Origin: Onchidella celtica
Taxonomy: Eukaryota; Mollusca; Gastropoda; Systellommatophora; Onchidiidae
DNA: 64,000 nucleotides
NCBI GenBank assembly: GCA_963931925.1
Contig: OZ007570.1
Span: forward strand, 68,539,714-68,603,713
Direction: 5' to 3'
In this document: one piece after another, positions 10,558 to 20,100 of the stretch
Numbering within the stretch: the first letter of the stretch is position 1
Layout: every line of letters starts with the position of its first letter
Translations under genes and position numbers: made by a program
Notes under the pieces: generated by a model
The model's database searches: none
The model's input: the letters and a program-made list of their open reading frames with translations, nothing else
What the model was told of the DNA's origin: nothing

Positions 10558-13164
10558 ATGTCAGAGGCTATTGGAAGGCTTGGCCAGGAAGCAGACGCCT
10601 TGGAGCTCACTGGGAAGGAGAGACAGGACTACATCCGTGAATACCTAAGGGAGGAAAGAGAAAGGCAAGAGCGCACGGAGCAACTGAAGATGGAAAGAGA
10701 GGCTCAGGAGAAGGCGGCTCAACGACAGTCTCAGGAGAAGGAGGCTCAACGACAGGCTCAGGAGAAGGAGGCTCAACGACAGGCTCAGGAGAGGGAGGCG
10801 GAACGACAGGCTCAGCTGGAAAGAGAGAAGATGAACCACGAGCTGGAGATGGAGAGGATCCGCCATCAGCGTGGAGGCGAGTCGACACAGGGGACCAGCG
10901 ACCACGCCAGTTCCAAGAGACCCAAGCTACCTGCATTTCAGGATGGGAAGGACGACCTTGATAGCTGGCTACTTCGTTTTGAGAGGTTTGCCGAGACAGC
11001 GGACTGGCCTAGATCCACCTGGACGACATCACTGTCTGCCCTGCTGACTGGGAGAGCTCTGGAGTGCTTCTGTCGATTGCCGATTGATGAGGCCAAGGAC
11101 TACGACAAAGTCAAGGAAGCTTTGCAGAAGAGGTATAACCTGTCAGAGGACGGTTACAGACTCATGTTCAGACAAGGTAAGCCTGAAGATGGAGAAGATG
11201 TCGGGATGTTTCTTACTAGGATCAAGACTTACCTAGAGAGGTGGATAAAGCTATCAAAGACGGAGAAGACCTACGAGGGAGTGAGGGACCTGTTCGTTCG
11301 AGAGCAGTTTATGAATGTTTGCCCACCAGACCTTGCGACCCATGTGAGGGAGAGGAAGCCAAAGACGCTACAGGACGTCGCAGACTCGGCGGAGGCGTAC
11401 CTGGTAGCGAGGAACCGGACACTCAGCGGGAGCGCCAGAGTGCAGAGCCGGCCAGTGCGACAGAGGCCCAACGGAGACAGAAGCCCACAGGTCTGCCATA
11501 GGTGCCAGAGGCCGGGACATAAGGCGACGGAGTGTCGTACCAAGATAAACGACAAAGGTGAGTTGAAATGTTACCTTTGTGGAAAGCCAGGCCACGTTCG
11601 GAGGATGTGTCCAGCCCAGAAGGATACGGGGCGAGGCAAGCCGAACAAGGCGGCGGCGGCCGTAGTGATAGCGGCGGACGAGTCGTCGAGACAGGATCCG
11701 ACGACGGCTGACACCAGCATCAACGTTCAAGCGGTAATGAAGGACGGGAGGCTCCAGTTAGCGGTGCCTGTTACGTGCGGAGGATGCAGTGACGGAAGGA
11801 CCGTGGAGAAGCTGAAGTTACCAGTGATGAAGGGCCTGATTGGAAATCGAGCAGTAGACGTCCTAAGAGATACCGGCTGTGAAGGTGTAGTGGTGCGGCG
11901 ATCATTGGTGGACGACGGACAGCTCACCGGTGGGAAGAAACTCATCGCGAGGATCGATAACTCCTTGCTAGCGGCGGAGGAAGCCGTTATCGACGTGAAG
12001 ACGCCTTACCTGACGGGCAGAGTGACGGCACTGTGTCTCCCGGAGACCATCTGCGACCTAGTAGTCGGGAACGTGGACGGAGCGAAGGACCCGTACAACC
12101 CTGATACTGAGGTGATGGTAGGAGCGGTGACCACGAGGGCCCAGGAGAAGAGGAAGGACCAGTCTACGTCGCTGAGGGTGCCGAGGGCAGAACGGCACGC
12201 GGGAGTGGATAGGAAGGAACTCATCCGACTCCAGGAAGAAGACGAAGACCTCAAGAAGTTGGGGCAGAAGAAAATTCCGACCAACAGAGGCAACAAGTCC
12301 GTACACTTCGAGAGACACGGAGGTGTACTGTACCGAATTTATAGGGACATAAAACAGGCTACGATTACAAGACAAGTGGTACTACCCGAGAAACTGAGGG
12401 AGTATGTACTGAGCGTTGCCCATGATTCTATCGTCGGAGGACATCTCGGCGTGAAGAAAACGAAGGACAGGGTGATGAGCAACTTTTACTGGCCTGGTAT
12501 CGAAGGTGACGTCGCGAGATACTGCCGCTCATGCGACATCTGCCAGAGGACAGTGAACAAGGGAGCGACTCCTAAGGTGCATTTGCAGAGTATGCCAGTG
12601 GTAGACGTCCCATTTAGGAGAGTGGCCGTGGACCTGGTAGGACCTATTGACCCCCCAAGTGAAGGCGGACATCGGTATATCCTGGTATACGTAGACTACG
12701 CTACTCGTTACCCTGAAGCGACCCCCTTGAAGAAAATTGACGCGGAGACAGTAGCAGAAGCCTTAGTAAATATCTACAGCCGTTTGGGTGTGCCCGAGGA
12801 GATCTTATCTGATCAAGGGACTCAATTCATGTCAGACGTCATGAAAGAAACGAACAGATTACTGGGAATTCGACAGTCGACCACCACAGTCTACCACCCT
12901 ATGTGCAACGGGCTGGTGGAGCGATTTAATGGCACACTGAAGAAGACCTTGAGGCGACTGTGCGCGGAGCAACCTAAGCAGTGGCATCGATACATTAACC
13001 CGCTGCTCTTCGCGTATCGTGAAGTTCCCCAAGAATCGACAAAGTTCGCCCCATTCGAGTTGCTGTATGGAAGAACGGTGAGAGGACCGATGCACATCTT
13101 GCGAAAATTATGGACCAAGGACATAGAGGAGCCGGAGACAAAGACCAGTGTAGCGTCCCACTAG
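10558..13164 (+). CDS. gag-pol: Gag-protease-integrase ORF of the outer element, cut by LTR2
   Basis: This 868-codon ORF starts at an ATG 108 bp after the primer-binding site. It begins with a charged coiled-coil region with tandem QEKEAQRQA-type repeats, about two repeats longer than in the other copies. A Gag domain resembling the vertebrate SCAN domain follows (VREQFMNVCPPDLATHVRER). Next come two CCHC zinc knuckles (about residues 313 and 338), an aspartic protease with DTG near residue 438, and an integrase with an HHCC zinc module and a complete D,D(35)E triad (about D691, D752, E788). The frame enters LTR2 at 13149 and stops after five codons. The RT and RNase H of the same element continue at 23098. 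As a separate product it would lack RT. Confidence 0.93.
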   Translation: MSEAIGRLGQEADALELTGKERQDYIREYLREERERQERTEQLKMEREAQEKAAQRQSQEKEAQRQAQEKEAQRQAQEREAERQAQLEREKMNHELEMERIRHQRGGESTQGTSDHASSKRPKLPAFQDGKDDLDSWLLRFERFAETADWPRSTWTTSLSALLTGRALECFCRLPIDEAKDYDKVKEALQKRYNLSEDGYRLMFRQGKPEDGEDVGMFLTRIKTYLERWIKLSKTEKTYEGVRDLFVREQFMNVCPPDLATHVRERKPKTLQDVADSAEAYLVARNRTLSGSARVQSRPVRQRPNGDRSPQVCHRCQRPGHKATECRTKINDKGELKCYLCGKPGHVRRMCPAQKDTGRGKPNKAAAAVVIAADESSRQDPTTADTSINVQAVMKDGRLQLAVPVTCGGCSDGRTVEKLKLPVMKGLIGNRAVDVLRDTGCEGVVVRRSLVDDGQLTGGKKLIARIDNSLLAAEEAVIDVKTPYLTGRVTALCLPETICDLVVGNVDGAKDPYNPDTEVMVGAVTTRAQEKRKDQSTSLRVPRAERHAGVDRKELIRLQEEDEDLKKLGQKKIPTNRGNKSVHFERHGGVLYRIYRDIKQATITRQVVLPEKLREYVLSVAHDSIVGGHLGVKKTKDRVMSNFYWPGIEGDVARYCRSCDICQRTVNKGATPKVHLQSMPVVDVPFRRVAVDLVGPIDPPSEGGHRYILVYVDYATRYPEATPLKKIDAETVAEALVNIYSRLGVPEEILSDQGTQFMSDVMKETNRLLGIRQSTTTVYHPMCNGLVERFNGTLKKTLRRLCAEQPKQWHRYINPLLFAYREVPQESTKFAPFELLYGRTVRGPMHILRKLWTKDIEEPETKTSVASH
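13144..13148. repeat. Target-site duplication ACCAG (inner insertion, left)
   Basis: ACCAG precedes LTR2 here, precedes LTR3 at 16414-16418, and follows LTR4 at 23098-23102. It is present once at the equivalent spot in the uninterrupted copy (19682-19686). It marks the site where one family member integrated into another. Confidence 0.93.
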
Positions 13165-13770
13165 TTGAACGATCGATATTTTTCTTCCCCCTGCATGACG
13201 CGTCTCACTCGGCGACCCCCCCCCCCCTCTCGCCAGCAAGGCCGGTATTTCCCTTTGATGTCGATGTATGGCTTGTTTGTCTCACTGTAGAAAATCTAGA
13301 AGCGTCTGAAAGATACTGCAGTGTCCGAGATTACGCTAGGTCGACCTTGAGTGATGTAATGCTGTGACGTGTCTGTGTACGATTGGGTGGCCTGTATGTG
13401 TCCCGAACGATCTAGGTCTGTCTCGTGCTTATGGGGCGGTAAAGCCGCTTCCTGAACGTTCCTGGACAGAATATATATAAGGAGGGCCAGGCGAGCGGTA
13501 GGGTGCAAATCGTGGGTGAAAATCGTAAGGTGCAAATCGTAGGTGTGTACATCCAGTTGTAGTAGAAGTGTAGTGCCTTCCCTGATAGGTGTAAGTAACT
13601 TGTGGATATCAGCTCGTGTTTACAGTTATTAAAGTTAGTATTAATTGTTCATCGGATCCTGTTATTTATTTCTACAACAGTTCGAGACAGTTTCGTTTTT
13701 TAAGGGGTAGACGATCAGTTCATCTGACTCTCCCCATCATAACGTGCTGAAATTTGCATCAACTGTTACA
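13149..13770 (+). repeat. LTR2 (5' LTR of the inner lineage)
   Basis: The LTR is 622 bp with TATA at 13472-13480. It is identical to LTR3 apart from one base in a C homopolymer. Both carry the inner-lineage GCGAGCGGTAGGGTGCAAAT segment, which is absent from LTRs 1, 4 and 5. This fits two descendants of a single LTR created by unequal crossover. Confidence 0.93.
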
Positions 13771-13773
13771 TAT

Positions 13774-13791
13774 TGGGGGCTCGTCCGGGAT
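13774..13791 (+). promoter_or_regulatory. Primer-binding site, tRNA-Pro type (copy 2)
   Basis: This is the same 18-nt tRNA-Pro-complementary sequence as at 10450, three bases after LTR2. Confidence 0.9.
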
Positions 13792-13881
13792 CCGATTAGA
13801 TCAGAACAGATTCAATTCAGACCATCGAAGTGTTTCTAAAGTACAGTAAAGTGTGTAAAGATCATCGAGGATATCCACAAC

Positions 13882-16434
13882 ATGTCAGAGGCTATTGGAA
13901 GGCTTGGCCAGGAAGCAGACGCCTTGGAGCTCACTGGGAAGGAGAGACAGGACTACATCCGTGAAGGCCTAAGGGAGGAAAGAGAGAGGCAAGAGCGCAT
14001 GGAGCAACTGAAGATAGAGGCTCAAGAGAAGGAGGCTCAACGACAGGCTCGGGAGAAGGAGGCGGAACGACAGGCTCAACGACAGCTGGAAATAGAAAAG
14101 ATGAACCACGAGCTGGAGATGGAGAGGATCCGCCATCAGCGTGGAGGCGAGTCGACGCAGGGGACCAGCGACCACGCCAGTTCCAAGAGACCCAAGCTAC
14201 CTGCATTTCAGGATGGGAAGGACGACCTTGATAGCTGGCTACTTCGTTTTGAGAGGTTTGCCGAGACAGCGGACTGGCCTAGATCCACATGGACGACATC
14301 ACTGTCTGCCCTGCTGACTGGGAGAGCTCTGGAGTGCTTCTGTCGATTGCCGATTGATGAGGCCAAGGACTACGACAAAGTCAAGGAAGCTTTGCAGAAG
14401 AGGTATAACCTGTCAGAGGACGGTTACAGACTCATGTTCAGACAAGGTAAGCCTGAAGATGGAGAAGATGTCGGGATGTTTCTTACTAGGATCAAGACTT
14501 ACCTAGAGAGGTGGATAAAGCTATCAAAGACGGAGAAGACCTACGAGGGAGTGAGGGACCTGTTCGTTAGAGAGCAGTTTATGGATGTTTGCCCACCAGA
14601 CCTTGCGACCCATGTGAGGGAGAGGAAGCCAAAGACGCTACAGGACGTCGCAGACTCAGCGGAGGCGTTCCTGGTAGCGAGGAACCGGACACTCAGCGGG
14701 AGCGCCAGACTGCAGAGCCGGCCAGTGCGACAGAGGCCCAACGGAGACAGAAGCACACAGGTCTGTTATAGGTGCCAGAGGCCGGGACACAAGGCGAAGG
14801 AGTGTCGTGCAAGGACAAAAGACAAAGGTGAGTTCAGATGTTACCTTTGTGGAAAGCCAGGCCACGTTCGGAGAATGTGTCCAGCCCAGAAGGATACGGG
14901 GCGAGGCAAGCCGAACAAGGCGGCGGCGGCCGTGGTTATAGCGGCGGACGAGTCGTCGAGACAGGATGCGACGACGGCTGACACCAGCATCAACGTTCAA
15001 GCGGTAATGAAGGACGGGAAGCTCCAGTTAGCGGTGCCTGTTACGTGCGGAGGATGCAGTGACGGAAGGACCATGGAGAAGCTGAAGTTACCAGTGATGA
15101 AGGGCTTGATTGGAAATCGAGCAGTAGATGTCCTAAGAGATACCGGCTGTGAAGGTGTAGTGGTGCGGCGATCATTGGTGGACGACGGACAGCTCACCGG
15201 TGGGAAGAAACTCATCGCGAGGATCGATAACTCCTTGCTAGCGGCGGAGGAAGCCGTTATCGACGTGAAGACGCCTTACCTGACGGGCAGAGTGACGGCA
15301 CTGTGTCTCCCGGAGACCATCTGCGACCTAGTAGTCGGGAACGTGGACGGAGCGAAGGACCCGTACAACCCTGATACTGAGGTGATGGTAGGAGCGGTGA
15401 CCACGAGGGCCCAGGAGAAGAGGAAGGACCAGTCTACGTCGCTGAGGGTGCCGAGGGCAGAACGGCACGCGGGAGTGGATAGGAAGGAACTCATCCGACT
15501 CCAGGAAGAAGACGAAGACCTCAAGAAGTTGGGGCAGAAGAAAATTCCGACCAACAGAGGCAACAAGTCCGTACACTTCGAGAGACACGGAGGTGTACTG
15601 TACCGAATTTATAGGGACATAAAACAGGCTACGATTACAAGACAAGTGGTACTACCCGAGAAACTGAGGGAGTATGTACTGAGCGTTGCCCATGATTCTA
15701 TCGTCGGAGGACATCTCGGCGTGAAGAAAACGAAGGACAGGGTGATGAGCAACTTTTGCTGGCCTGGTATCGAAGGTGACGTCGCGAGATACTGCCGCTC
15801 ATGCGACATCTGCCAGAGGACAGTGAACAAGGGAGCGACTCCTAAGGTGCATTTGCAGAGTATGCCAGTGGTAGACGTCCCATTTAGGAGAGTGGCCGTG
15901 GACCTGGTAGGACCTATTGACCCCCCAAGTGAAGGCGGACATCGGTATATCCTGGTATACGTAGACTACGCTACTCGTTACCCTGAAGCGACCCCCTTGA
16001 AGAAAATTGACGCGGAGACAGTAGCAGAAGCCTTAGTAAATATCTACAGCCGTTTGGGTGTGCCCGAGGAGATCTTATCTGATCAAGGGACTCAATTCAT
16101 GTCAGACGTCATGAAAGAAACGAACAGATTACTGGGAATTCGACAGTCGACCACCACAGTCTACCACCCTATGTGCAACGGGCTGGTGGAGCGATTTAAT
16201 GGCACACTGAAGAAGACCTTGAGGCGACTGTGCGCGGAGCAACCTAAGCAGTGGCATCGATACATTAACCCGCTGCTCTTCGCGTATCGTGAAGTTCCCC
16301 AAGAATCGACAAAGTTCGCCCCATTCGAGTTGCTGTATGGAAGAACGGTGAGAGGACCGATGCACATCTTGCGAAAATTATGGACCAAGGACATAGAGGA
16401 GCCGGAGACAAAGACCAGTGTAGCGTCCCACTAG
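13882..16434 (+). CDS. gag-pol: Recombinant Gag-protease-integrase ORF (duplicate half copy)
   Basis: This 850-codon ORF has the same domain order as the neighbours: coiled coil, SCAN-like Gag domain, two CCHC knuckles, protease, and an integrase with an intact D,D(35)E, ending in LTR3. It is a chimera. Up to about 15129 it carries the variants of the full copy downstream (REGLREE start, DRSTQVCYRC, KDGKLQ, RTMEKL). From about 15256 it carries those of the outer copy (AVIDVKTP, DPYNPDTE, DIKQATI, VDVPFRR, KDIEEPE). One private change turns the NFYWPG of its relatives into NFCWPG within the zinc-to-core linker of integrase. It most likely arose by unequal crossing-over rather than by transposition. 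Confidence 0.92.
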   Translation: MSEAIGRLGQEADALELTGKERQDYIREGLREERERQERMEQLKIEAQEKEAQRQAREKEAERQAQRQLEIEKMNHELEMERIRHQRGGESTQGTSDHASSKRPKLPAFQDGKDDLDSWLLRFERFAETADWPRSTWTTSLSALLTGRALECFCRLPIDEAKDYDKVKEALQKRYNLSEDGYRLMFRQGKPEDGEDVGMFLTRIKTYLERWIKLSKTEKTYEGVRDLFVREQFMDVCPPDLATHVRERKPKTLQDVADSAEAFLVARNRTLSGSARLQSRPVRQRPNGDRSTQVCYRCQRPGHKAKECRARTKDKGEFRCYLCGKPGHVRRMCPAQKDTGRGKPNKAAAAVVIAADESSRQDATTADTSINVQAVMKDGKLQLAVPVTCGGCSDGRTMEKLKLPVMKGLIGNRAVDVLRDTGCEGVVVRRSLVDDGQLTGGKKLIARIDNSLLAAEEAVIDVKTPYLTGRVTALCLPETICDLVVGNVDGAKDPYNPDTEVMVGAVTTRAQEKRKDQSTSLRVPRAERHAGVDRKELIRLQEEDEDLKKLGQKKIPTNRGNKSVHFERHGGVLYRIYRDIKQATITRQVVLPEKLREYVLSVAHDSIVGGHLGVKKTKDRVMSNFCWPGIEGDVARYCRSCDICQRTVNKGATPKVHLQSMPVVDVPFRRVAVDLVGPIDPPSEGGHRYILVYVDYATRYPEATPLKKIDAETVAEALVNIYSRLGVPEEILSDQGTQFMSDVMKETNRLLGIRQSTTTVYHPMCNGLVERFNGTLKKTLRRLCAEQPKQWHRYINPLLFAYREVPQESTKFAPFELLYGRTVRGPMHILRKLWTKDIEEPETKTSVASH

Positions 16435-17039
16435 TTGAACGATCGATATTTTTCTTCCCCCTGCATGACGCGTCTCACTCGGCGACCCCCCCCCCCTCTC
16501 GCCAGCAAGGCCGGTATTTCCCTTTGATGTCGATGTATGGCTTGTTTGTCTCACTGTAGAAAATCTAGAAGCGTCTGAAAGATACTGCAGTGTCCGAGAT
16601 TACGCTAGGTCGACCTTGAGTGATGTAATGCTGTGACGTGTCTGTGTACGATTGGGTGGCCTGTATGTGTCCCGAACGATCTAGGTCTGTCTCGTGCTTA
16701 TGGGGCGGTAAAGCCGCTTCCTGAACGTTCCTGGACAGAATATATATAAGGAGGGCCAGGCGAGCGGTAGGGTGCAAATCGTGGGTGAAAATCGTAAGGT
16801 GCAAATCGTAGGTGTGTACATCCAGTTGTAGTAGAAGTGTAGTGCCTTCCCTGATAGGTGTAAGTAACTTGTGGATATCAGCTCGTGTTTACAGTTATTA
16901 AAGTTAGTATTAATTGTTCATCGGATCCTGTTATTTATTTCTACAACAGTTCGAGACAGTTTCGTTTTTTAAGGGGTAGACGATCAGTTCATCTGACTCT
17001 CCCCATCATAACGTGCTGAAATTTGCATCAACTGTTACA
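16419..17039 (+). repeat. LTR3 (5' LTR of the complete inner element)
   Basis: The LTR is 621 bp, with ACCAG directly upstream at 16414-16418 and TATA near 16740-16749. It is nearly identical to LTR2. A primer-binding site follows at 17043-17060. Confidence 0.93.
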
Positions 17040-17042
17040 TAT

Positions 17043-17060
17043 TGGGGGCTCGTCCGGGAT
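17043..17060 (+). promoter_or_regulatory. Primer-binding site, tRNA-Pro type (full copy)
   Basis: TGGGGGCTCGTCCGGGAT lies three bases after LTR3, at the start of the 5' leader of the complete element. Confidence 0.9.
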
Positions 17061-17150
17061 CCGATTAGATCAGAACAGATTCAATTCAGACCATCGAAGT
17101 GTTTCTAAAGTACAGTAAAGTGTGTAAAGATCATCGAGGATATCCACAAC

Positions 17151-20100
17151 ATGTCAGAGGCTATTGGAAGGCTTGGCCAGGAAGCAGACGCCTTGGAGCT
17201 CACTGGGAAGGAGAGACAGGACTACATCCGTGAAGGCCTAAGGGAGGAAAGAGAGAGGCAAGAGCGCATGGAGCAACTGAAGATAGAGGCTCAAGAGAAG
17301 GAGGCTCAACGACAGGCTCGGGAGAAGGAGGCGGAACGACAGGCTCAACGACAGCTGGAAATAGAAAAGATGAACCACGAGCTGGAGATGGAGAGGATCC
17401 GCCATCAGCGTGGAGGCGAGTCGACGCAGGGGACCAGCGACCACGCCAGTTCCAAGAGACCCAAGCTACCTGCATTTCAGGATGGGAAGGACGACCTTGA
17501 TAGCTGGCTACTTCGTTTTGAGAGGTTTGCCGAGACAGCGGACTGGCCTAGATCCACATGGACGACATCACTGTCTGCCCTGCTGACTGGGAGAGCTCTG
17601 GAGTGCTTCTGTCGATTGCCGATTGATGAGGCCAAGGACTACGACAAAGTCAAGGAAGCTTTGCAGAAGAGGTATAACCTGTCAGAGGACGGTTACAGAC
17701 TCATGTTCAGACAAGGTAAGCCTGAAGATGGAGAAGATGTCGGGATGTTTCTTACTAGGATCAAGACTTACCTAGAGAGGTGGATAAAGCTATCAAAGAC
17801 GGAGAAGACCTACGAGGGAGTGAGGGACCTGTTCGTTAGAGAGCAGTTTATGGATGTTTGCCCACCAGACCTTGCGACCCATGTGAGGGAGAGGAAGCCA
17901 AAGACGCTACAGGACGTCGCAGACTCAGCGGAGGCGTTCCTGGTAGCGAGGAACCGGACACTCAGCGGGAGCGCCAGACTGCAGAGCCGGCCAGTGCGAC
18001 AGAGGCCCAACGGAGACAGAAGCACACAGGTCTGTTATAGGTGCCAGAGGCCGGGACACAAGGCGAAGGAGTGTCGTGCAAGGACAAAAGACAAAGGTGA
18101 GTTCAGATGTTACCTTTGTGGAAAGCCAGGCCACGTTCGGAGAATGTGTCCAGCCCAGAAGGATACGGGGCGAGGCAAGCCGAACAAGGCGGCGGCGGCC
18201 GTGGTTATAGCGGCGGACGAGTCGTCGAGACAGGATGCGACGACGGCTGACACCAGCATCAACGTTCAAGCGGTAATGAAGGACGGGAAGCTCCAGTTAG
18301 CGGTGCCTGTTACGTGCGGAGGATGCAGTGACGGAAGGACCATGGAGAAGCTGAAGTTACCAGTGATGAAGGGCTTGATTGGAAATCGAGCAGTAGATGT
18401 CCTAAGAGATACCGGCTGTGAAGGTGTAGTGGTGCGGCGATCATTGGTGGACGACGGACAGCTCACCGGTGGGAAGAAACTCATCGCGAGGATCGATAAC
18501 TCCTTGCTAGCGGCGGAGGAAGCCATCATCGACGTGAGAACGCCTTACCTGACGGGCAGAGTGACGGCACTGTGTCTCCCGGAGACCATCTGCGACCTAG
18601 TAGTCGGGAACGTGGACGGAGCGAAGGACCCGTACGACCCTGATACTGAGGTGATGGTAGGAGCGGTGACCACGAGGGCCCAGGAGAAGAGGAAGGACCA
18701 GTCTACGTCGCTGAGGGTGCCGAGGGCAGAACGGCACGCGGGAGTGGATAGGAAGGAACTCATCCGACTCCAGGAAGAAGACGAAGACCTCAAGAAGTTG
18801 GGGCAGAAGAAAATTCCGACCAACAGAGGCAACAAGTCCGTACACTTCGAGAGACACGGAGGTGTACTGTACCGGATTTATAGGGACATAAGACAGGCTA
18901 CGATTACAAGACAAGTGGTACTACCCGAGAAACTGAGGGAGTATGTACTGAGCGTTGCCCATGATTCTATCGTCGGAGGACATCTCGGCGTGAAGAAAAC
19001 GAAGGACAGGGTGATGAGCAACTTTTACTGGCCTGGTATTGAAGGTGACGTCGCGAGATACTGCCGCTCATGTGACATCTGCCAGAGAACAGTGAACAAG
19101 GGAGCGACTCCTAAGGTGCATTTGCAGAGTATGCCAGTGGTAGACATCCCATTTAGGAGAGTGGCCGTGGACCTAGTAGGACCTATTGACCCCCCAAGTG
19201 AAGGCGGACATCGGTATATCCTGGTATACGTAGACTACGCTACTCGTTACCCTGAAGCTACCCCCTTGAAGAAGATTGACGCGGAGACAGTAGCAGAAGC
19301 CTTAGTAAATATCTACAGCCGTTTGGGTGTGCCCGAGGAGATCTTATCTGATCAAGGGACTCAATTCATGTCGGACGTCATGAAGGAAACGAACAGACTA
19401 CTGGGAATTCGACAGTCGACCACCACAGTCTACCACCCTATGTGCAACGGGCTGGTGGAGCGATTTAATGGCACACTGAAGAAGACCTTGAGGCGACTGT
19501 GCGCGGAGCAACCTAAGCAGTGGCACCGATACATTAACCCGCTGCTCTTCGCGTATCGTGAAGTTTCCCAAGAATCGACAAAGTTCGCCCCATTCGAGTT
19601 ACTGTATGGAAGAACGCTGAGAGGACCGATGCACATCTTGCGAAAATTATGGACCAAGGACGTAGAGGAGCCGGAGACAAAGACCAGTTACCAGTACGTC
19701 ATGGAACTACGCGAGCGGCTGGAGGACACGTGGAAGTTAGCGACGGAAGAGCTCTCAAAGGCACAAGGCAGACAGAAAACCTACTACGACCGGAAGGCTC
19801 GAGAGAGGAAGTTCCGCCCTGGCGACGAAGTTTTAGTACTGTTGCCGACAAACGCCAACAAGCTCTTAGTCCAGTGGAAGGGACCATACAAGATAGTCTC
19901 GGTTGTCGGTGTCAACGACTACAAAGTCAAGATGGGTGTGAAAGAGAAGACATTGCACGCTAACCTTCTCAAGAGGTATATCCCCAGGACTACACCAGCG
20001 ACGACGCAAGCAGCGGCGGCGGCAATGGGACCGGCATCTGCCGTGACCGAGATGTGTGAGATGAACGACGGTAGGAGCGACACCACACCTGGAGATGTCG

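Noticed and set aside
19649..19963. Extra ORFs overlapping the retrotransposon polyprotein in other frames
   Set aside because: They are shadows of the gag-pol frame, recur in each copy and carry no motifs.
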